Of a stretch of DNA of 64,000 bases, positions 59,650 to 64,000 are shown in pieces; the stretch's first letter is position 1; each line of letters opens with the position of its first letter. Below the pieces are notes generated by a model, which worked only from the letters and a program-made list of their open reading frames with translations, had not been told where the DNA came from and ran no database searches. This stretch comes from Cercis canadensis (Eukaryota; Streptophyta; Magnoliopsida; Fabales; Fabaceae). The position numbers were made by a program, and so were the translations under genes. The stretch spans positions 17,647 to 81,646 of the forward strand of contig QAOA01008633.1 in the NCBI GenBank assembly GCA_003255065.1, written 5' to 3'.

Positions 59650-61056
59650 TTACTTGCCTTCTAACGTAGTCTCAACCCAGTCTCTGAATGACTCAAAGGA
59701 AGATCCACTAATGACCAATGCCTTTCTACTCTTCATACTCATATCCTTAACCCTCTTTCTCACCTCACTATCTGCCTCCATCACACATTTCACTGCCTTT
59801 GCTATCTCATCTGCTTTCACCACAGTTCCATTATGACTCCTGTAATCCATTCTCAACTCCACAGCCAATCCTAACTCTTTTACGATCTGAAACGCATTGG
59901 GTTGCTGTTCTGCATATAGTGGCCAAGTAACAATAGGCACACTATACCATAAACTCTCCAAGATTGAATTCCACCCACAATGAGATACAAAGCCTCCTAT
60001 AGCCCTGTGTGCCAATACATCCACCTGTGGAGCCCATCCACATATAAACCCTTTGTCTTTGGTCCTTTCCAGAAACCCTTCTGGTAGTATGGTGTTCAGA
60101 TCCACAGGCAACTTGTCCTTTTGTTCTGCAATTCTCATGCACCATAGGAATCTATGCTCGCTGTGCTCTAACCCAAGTGCAATCTCTTTCAATTGAGGCA
60201 CAGGAAAACTGCCCTTGCTTCCAAAGCATAAGTACACAACAGATGATGGTGGTTGATCATCAAGCCACTTCAAGATCTTCTCATTTTGTACTTGATTGGA
60301 CTGATCTTGATTCTGGTTATTGTGATTGATTAATGGTCCCACAGTGTAAACAGGAGGATAATCAGCAGGAAATGAGCTGATTGCATAAGACTCAAGATCT
60401 AGAAATGTATTTACTAGAATACCTTTGGTTTCTTTCAATCTTCTAGCATGCTCTACGAAGGAAATGTACCCACCTTCCTTGTTGAATGCCAAAGAAGGCA
60501 AGACATTTGCTGGAACTGGGTTGTTGTAGCCTGGGATGATTGATTCAGGATCTGATTCTTCAAACTCTTTGCCCACTTGATCGTGCCGGCCCGGCATGTA
60601 AAGCATGAAGCCAAGAAATGCTGCACTGCAGGTGAAGTAAATGTAGGATGGTATCCCTAGTTCATTGGCTACATCAACCATGGAACTGCAGAAGAAGTCA
60701 AGGACTAAACCAGCAACATGAGGGGAATTGGGAAATACATGCTTAACTATAGCATCTTTGACACAGGCTCTGTGAGACTCTATGGCATCACTTTCATATT
60801 TTTCAGCAGACTTGTAAAGGACATCCAATGGAGGAGGCTCTACATGAGGGAGATCAATGAAGCGGATATGGCTATGGAAGGACTTCTTGGTGAGGTCCAT
60901 TTCTGGTTTCATGACAAGAACAGTGACTGAGAATCGGTCATCTCTTTCAAGTAAGAGTTTTATAAACTCAATTGTTGGGACAAGGTGAGTAATTCCAGGA
61001 GATGGAATAAACACCAGTTCTGCTTTCTTCATTGTGCTATTGGTCAGGGATCCCAT
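59650..61056 (-). CDS. UDP-glycosyltransferase, UGT71-like (family 1)
   Basis: Intronless, 468 residues, ATG at 61056. His24 in PSPGITHLVP is the catalytic base of family-1 UGTs and Asp120 (VAGLVLDFF) its partner. The 44-residue plant PSPG box runs from Trp341 (WAPQVDVLAH) through HCGWNSILESLW to AEQQ, with the terminal Gln that favours UDP-glucose. Overall motif set (LERDDRFSVTVLVMKP, GILVNTFLDLESYA, VYTVGPL) fits the UGT71 group, which glucosylates phenylpropanoids, flavonoids or hormones such as ABA in the cytosol. The acceptor cannot be read from sequence. A related fragment lies upstream, so the locus was a tandem UGT cluster. Confidence 0.93.
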   Translation of the reverse strand: MGSLTNSTMKKAELVFIPSPGITHLVPTIEFIKLLLERDDRFSVTVLVMKPEMDLTKKSFHSHIRFIDLPHVEPPPLDVLYKSAEKYESDAIESHRACVKDAIVKHVFPNSPHVAGLVLDFFCSSMVDVANELGIPSYIYFTCSAAFLGFMLYMPGRHDQVGKEFEESDPESIIPGYNNPVPANVLPSLAFNKEGGYISFVEHARRLKETKGILVNTFLDLESYAISSFPADYPPVYTVGPLINHNNQNQDQSNQVQNEKILKWLDDQPPSSVVYLCFGSKGSFPVPQLKEIALGLEHSEHRFLWCMRIAEQKDKLPVDLNTILPEGFLERTKDKGFICGWAPQVDVLAHRAIGGFVSHCGWNSILESLWYSVPIVTWPLYAEQQPNAFQIVKELGLAVELRMDYRSHNGTVVKADEIAKAVKCVMEADSEVRKRVKDMSMKSRKALVISGSSFESFRDWVETTLEGK

Positions 61057-61130
61057 GGTGAGGGATTTTGTTTCTTCACAATATGGTTAAGAGTGTGAGC
61101 AGCGAAAGCAAGATGATTAATAGGCCTAAC

Positions 61131-61141
61131 TCACTATATTT
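61131..61141 (-). promoter_or_regulatory. TATA-like element of the UGT gene
   Basis: AAATATAGTGA on the minus strand about 80 bases above the ATG. Confidence 0.35.
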
Positions 61142-61756
61142 GAAAATTTTGTGGCCAAGGGTAATGAGATCAGGGTCGTGAGTTTCTAGAACAAAAAGGA
61201 GAAACTTTTGTCCCATGTGCCTTGAGTCAATATGCAAGCCTTCCAATGCTTAGGTTAGTTGACAACTTGATTGGAGCAAGCACCATTTCCAAGAAACTTC
61301 TTTTTTATCCTATTTGTGTTCTCCTCCTCGTATTTCCACTTCTTTTCTTTTGGCTGATATTTTTGTTTCTCCAAAGTCATAGAGATTGGTGAAGAACGTG
61401 TATATGATGTTGCTCTTTGCTTGATTGATTCTTTTGGTTGACCTTATCTGAGATTCTTTTTCTCTATAGTCCACGTATTCAATTGTTAAGCTTATCAAAG
61501 TTTGTGTCTATTTTCAATTCATTTGTACAACTAATTCATTAAATCACAGTTAAGTTGTTAGCCGTGTTGTAACCAAGAGTACATATTTTTTCTTTCAGCT
61601 TACCGCATTTTTTGGTGAATTGAACTATGTGATGGATTCATGTGAACACATTGGTTTTTACACTTATTTAGACTTGGGTCGTCATTAAGAGGGCACAATT
61701 TGTTTAAGAAATAATTTTGAGGTTTGGTTGCAATTATTCAATCTAGGAAAGAAGAT

Positions 61757-61844
61757 GCTAGTTTGTTTTTCATTTGAGATATATAGACATTAATTACTAT
61801 GCTAGTTTGTTTTTCATTTGAGATATATAGACATTAATTACTAT
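61757..61844. repeat. 44-bp tandem duplication
   Basis: Two adjacent identical copies starting 'gctagtttgtttttcatttg'. No undetermined base lies between them. The surrounding 61140-62180 shows no gene. Confidence 0.9.
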
Positions 61845-62180
61845 TCTTGCGGCCATAAAGCACTAGTTTATTTGAATAGTTAAATTACAACTAGAGTTTT
61901 CTTGCACTGCAATTTTTGAGACATTGACATCTATTATGAATTCATTCATGTAAACAAGCAAGTATGTAACCTTACTTCTCTCCCTGCACAATAAGAGTTG
62001 ACAATAGTGTAATACCTTTTACAATGCATTGGCCTCACAAATGATTAGGAATCAATGAACTAAGAGAAAGTTGCCAAAACCAAAGGGAGACTCCCTGCAA
62101 AGTGCAACCTAAGCAAAGACATCCCATGACCAAAATCTCTAACCCTAAAACAAAAAGCTCTCTTTTATAAACTACTTTGA

Positions 62181-62545
62181 CTAATTACTTCCTAATATAG
62201 TCTCCACTAAGGCTGTCAAAGATAGGGCCAGCGGGCTGACCCTTCAGAAATTGGCCAAGCCCAAAATGGGACGGGTTGGATCGGGCGTTTTGACAACTCC
62301 AGTCTCAACCAAGAGTCCAACTGATATATAAAGGAAGATCCATCAGTCACCTCTGCCTCTGCCTTCCTATTCTTTACATTCATATCCTTTGCCCTCTTTC
62401 TCACCTCACCATCTTCTTTCACCACACATTTAACTGCGTTTGCTATTTCATCAGCCTTCACAATGGCATTAGTAGCACTCCTATAAGCCAATCTCAGATC
62501 CTTTACTAAATCTTCCTGGTCCTTTAGGATGCTTTTGTTGTTTAA
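62181..62545 (-). pseudogene. UGT71-like C-terminal fragment
   Basis: Only the last ~85 codons of a UGT remain: VKADEIANAVKCVVKEDGEVRKRAKDMN matches residues ~412-440 of the gene at 59650-61056, followed by GSSF. The PSPG box and everything upstream are missing, with an A-run at the 5' break (62558-62580). A frameshift precedes the end, and the final VET|ILGSN is split by the insertion at 62207-62300. It is not functional. Confidence 0.85.
62207..62300. mobile_element. 94-bp mini-insertion, hAT-like
   Basis: Flanked by an 8-bp duplication with one mismatch, agtctcca (62199-62206) / agtctcaa (62301-62308). Ends 'ggctgtcaaa' and 'ttttgacaactcc' are inverted. GGGCC-type motifs inside match hAT termini. 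Eight bases is the hAT duplication length. Confidence 0.65.
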
Positions 62546-62996
62546 GGAATTCGATCTTAAAAAAAAAAAAGGAAAAAAATCCCTTATTAATTTTGCTTTT
62601 CTAATGTAGATGAAATCTCCCAAGTATTAATTGCCTGCCTAAAGCTTATTTGGCATGTTATTGAAAGATGGGAAAAGCTTCATTTGGCTATGTATAAATA
62701 ATTATTAACAAGGTACATTTTTACTAAAGATAATTCTAAGCTATTACATCGAGATGTAACTTATGTCAAGTATGATACAGTATAAAACTAAAATAGTATA
62801 AAGAAGTGTGGGATGTGACACAAGTCACATCCCGGTGTAGGAGCTTAGAACTCTCCTTTTACTAAAATGCTGTATGTTGTTCTCTTGCTGAAACGGTAAC
62901 GTTTTAACGTGAATATAGAGCGAAAGGGGTCAAAATCCCTAATGTAGTTTTGAACAACCACATCTTTGTGCTCACTTCAAAAGGTAGCGAGAAGCC

Positions 62997-63161
62997 ATGA
63001 AGCAGAATGCATCTGATGTGAGCAAGAATTCTTCAAGCGTGACTAAGGTTGCTAATAAAAGATTATCAGGAGTTTGTGATTGTGGTAAGAGGATGTTGTT
63101 GCTGACCTCCCAGACAGGAGATAACCGAGGACGGCGCTTCTTTAGGTGCCCATTATACTTG
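62997..63161 (+). CDS. First exon of a possible GRF zinc-finger protein (partial)
   Basis: ATG at 62997 opens 55 codons containing CDCGKRMLLLTSQTGDNRGRRFFRC. The pattern CxC, T..T, GRxF..C is the GRF zinc finger, a small DNA/RNA-binding motif. The donor TTG|GTGAGT at 63162 would end the exon just before the expected last ligand and aromatic residue, which usually follow a few residues after CPxY. No continuing exon is evident before the window end; a MITE sits in the putative intron. It may be a real gene running out of the window or a stranded exon. Confidence 0.5.
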
Positions 63162-63404
63162 GTGAGTTTTGCTTTAATTTTACCAAATTTCAATAGAGTA
63201 AGTAACACTATCATACGGCTAAATTCCTTGCAAAACATAATCAAAATCATTCTGAACCAATTAAGTAAATCCAATTTTAAACTTGTATCACATATATCAA
63301 AATCAATCTACGCCAATTATAAGTAGATCCAATTTTAAATTTTTGTCGCGAAGAAGGGGCAAACATTTGTGTATAAGCTAAAGGGGAAGAATTATTCCTT
63401 CTTA

Positions 63405-63878
63405 GGCTCTGTTTGGGAGTTTAAAGTGAGGGAACAAGAAAGGAGATGAGAGAAAAAAGAGGGAAAGAAATGAAAGGAAAATGGAAGGATTTTTCTCTCA
63501 TTTGTTTGGATGATTAAAATGAGTAAAATGAGAGGAAATGAAAGGAAAGAAATAAAAATTTATAATTTTACAAATTTATCTTTTATTTATAAAGTAAATA
63601 TATTTAATATAAGATTTAATAATGTTATCTGAATAGTATTTGAAAAAGAATTTGAAGAAATAAATAGAGGTATAATAGTAAACTACTTTTCTTTCCTCTC
63701 CAAACCCCCCAAATTGGAGGAACACAAAAGTGAAGACAAAAAAGGAATGTGAAAATTTGAGGTTACTCTTTGATTTTCTTTTATTTTTTAATCTTGAACT
63801 CTCAAACAAGGAAATAGATACATTTACTCATTTTTTTTTCCTCTCATTTTCTCCCAATTTTAACTCTCAAACAAACCC
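63405..63878. mobile_element. Tourist-like MITE, copy 2
   Basis: Ends 'ggctctgtttgggagtttaa' and 'ttaactctcaaacaaaccc' are inverted, bordered by TTA on the left and TAA on the right. The body matches 30793-31229 in opposite orientation. Confidence 0.7.
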
Positions 63879-64000
63879 TAAGGGTGGGGGTGATAACACT
63901 TGAGAAGAGTAAAATAAGTAAAAAAATGGGCATGGGATCTCAGGCAGAAGCAGTAAAGGGAAGGGGAAGGTTAGGGGGGCAATTGTGCTGCTCCCCGCTT

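Noticed and set aside
59585..59836. 83-codon plus-strand frame
   Set aside because: Antisense shadow of the UGT C-terminus.

Overview
The window is nuclear DNA of a dicot plant, probably a woody rosid. It is AT-rich, has long gene-poor stretches, GT-AG introns, plant-specific gene families (CYP96-type P450, UGT71-type glycosyltransferase, hybrid proline-rich protein, X8/CBM43 protein, MIK2-like LRR receptor kinase) and many small DNA transposons and SINEs. No bacterial, organellar or viral gene set is present. The species cannot be named from sequence alone.

Layout. 1-1014 (-): 5' part of a CYP96-like P450, cut by the window edge. 1257-4608: three tandem ~1.1-kb units, each carrying a copy of the 3' UTR and flank of the next gene. 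4609-~11960 (-): 20S proteasome alpha-4 subunit, with a 6.4-kb intron in the leader that holds a 2.28-kb hAT-type insertion. 12050-15420: AT-rich spacer with a fold-back MITE and SINE-like pieces. 15428-19043 (-): decayed LRR receptor kinase. 19619-21757: long-TIR element. 22001-~29020 (-): second, intact proteasome alpha-4 gene with a homologous 5.1-kb leader intron. 29300-34040: MITEs and spacer. 34043-35419 (-): hybrid proline-rich protein. 39898-41602 (-): three-exon X8/CBM43 protein whose splice sites I could place. 42000-48100: spacer with a stack of nested elements and a LINE RNase H remnant. 48357-48956 (+): RNase H-like ORF lacking catalytic acids. 49193-49412: minisatellite. 50150-54612: large hAT transposon with a broken transposase, followed by a deleted relative. 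56640-58392 (+): two-exon plant protein of unknown function. 59650-61056 (-): UGT71-like glycosyltransferase. 62181-62545 (-): UGT fragment split by a 94-bp insertion. 62997-63161 (+): first exon of a possible GRF zinc-finger gene.

The genes do not form a pathway. The clearest evolutionary event is duplication of the whole proteasome gene, promoter and leader intron included. The two paralogous introns act as filled and empty sites, which dates and delimits one transposon insertion. I found no convincing new biological system. The most useful observations are the proteasome duplication with conserved giant leader introns, nested transposons with target-site duplications, and direct repeats sitting exactly on single-N gaps, which look like assembly artefacts.
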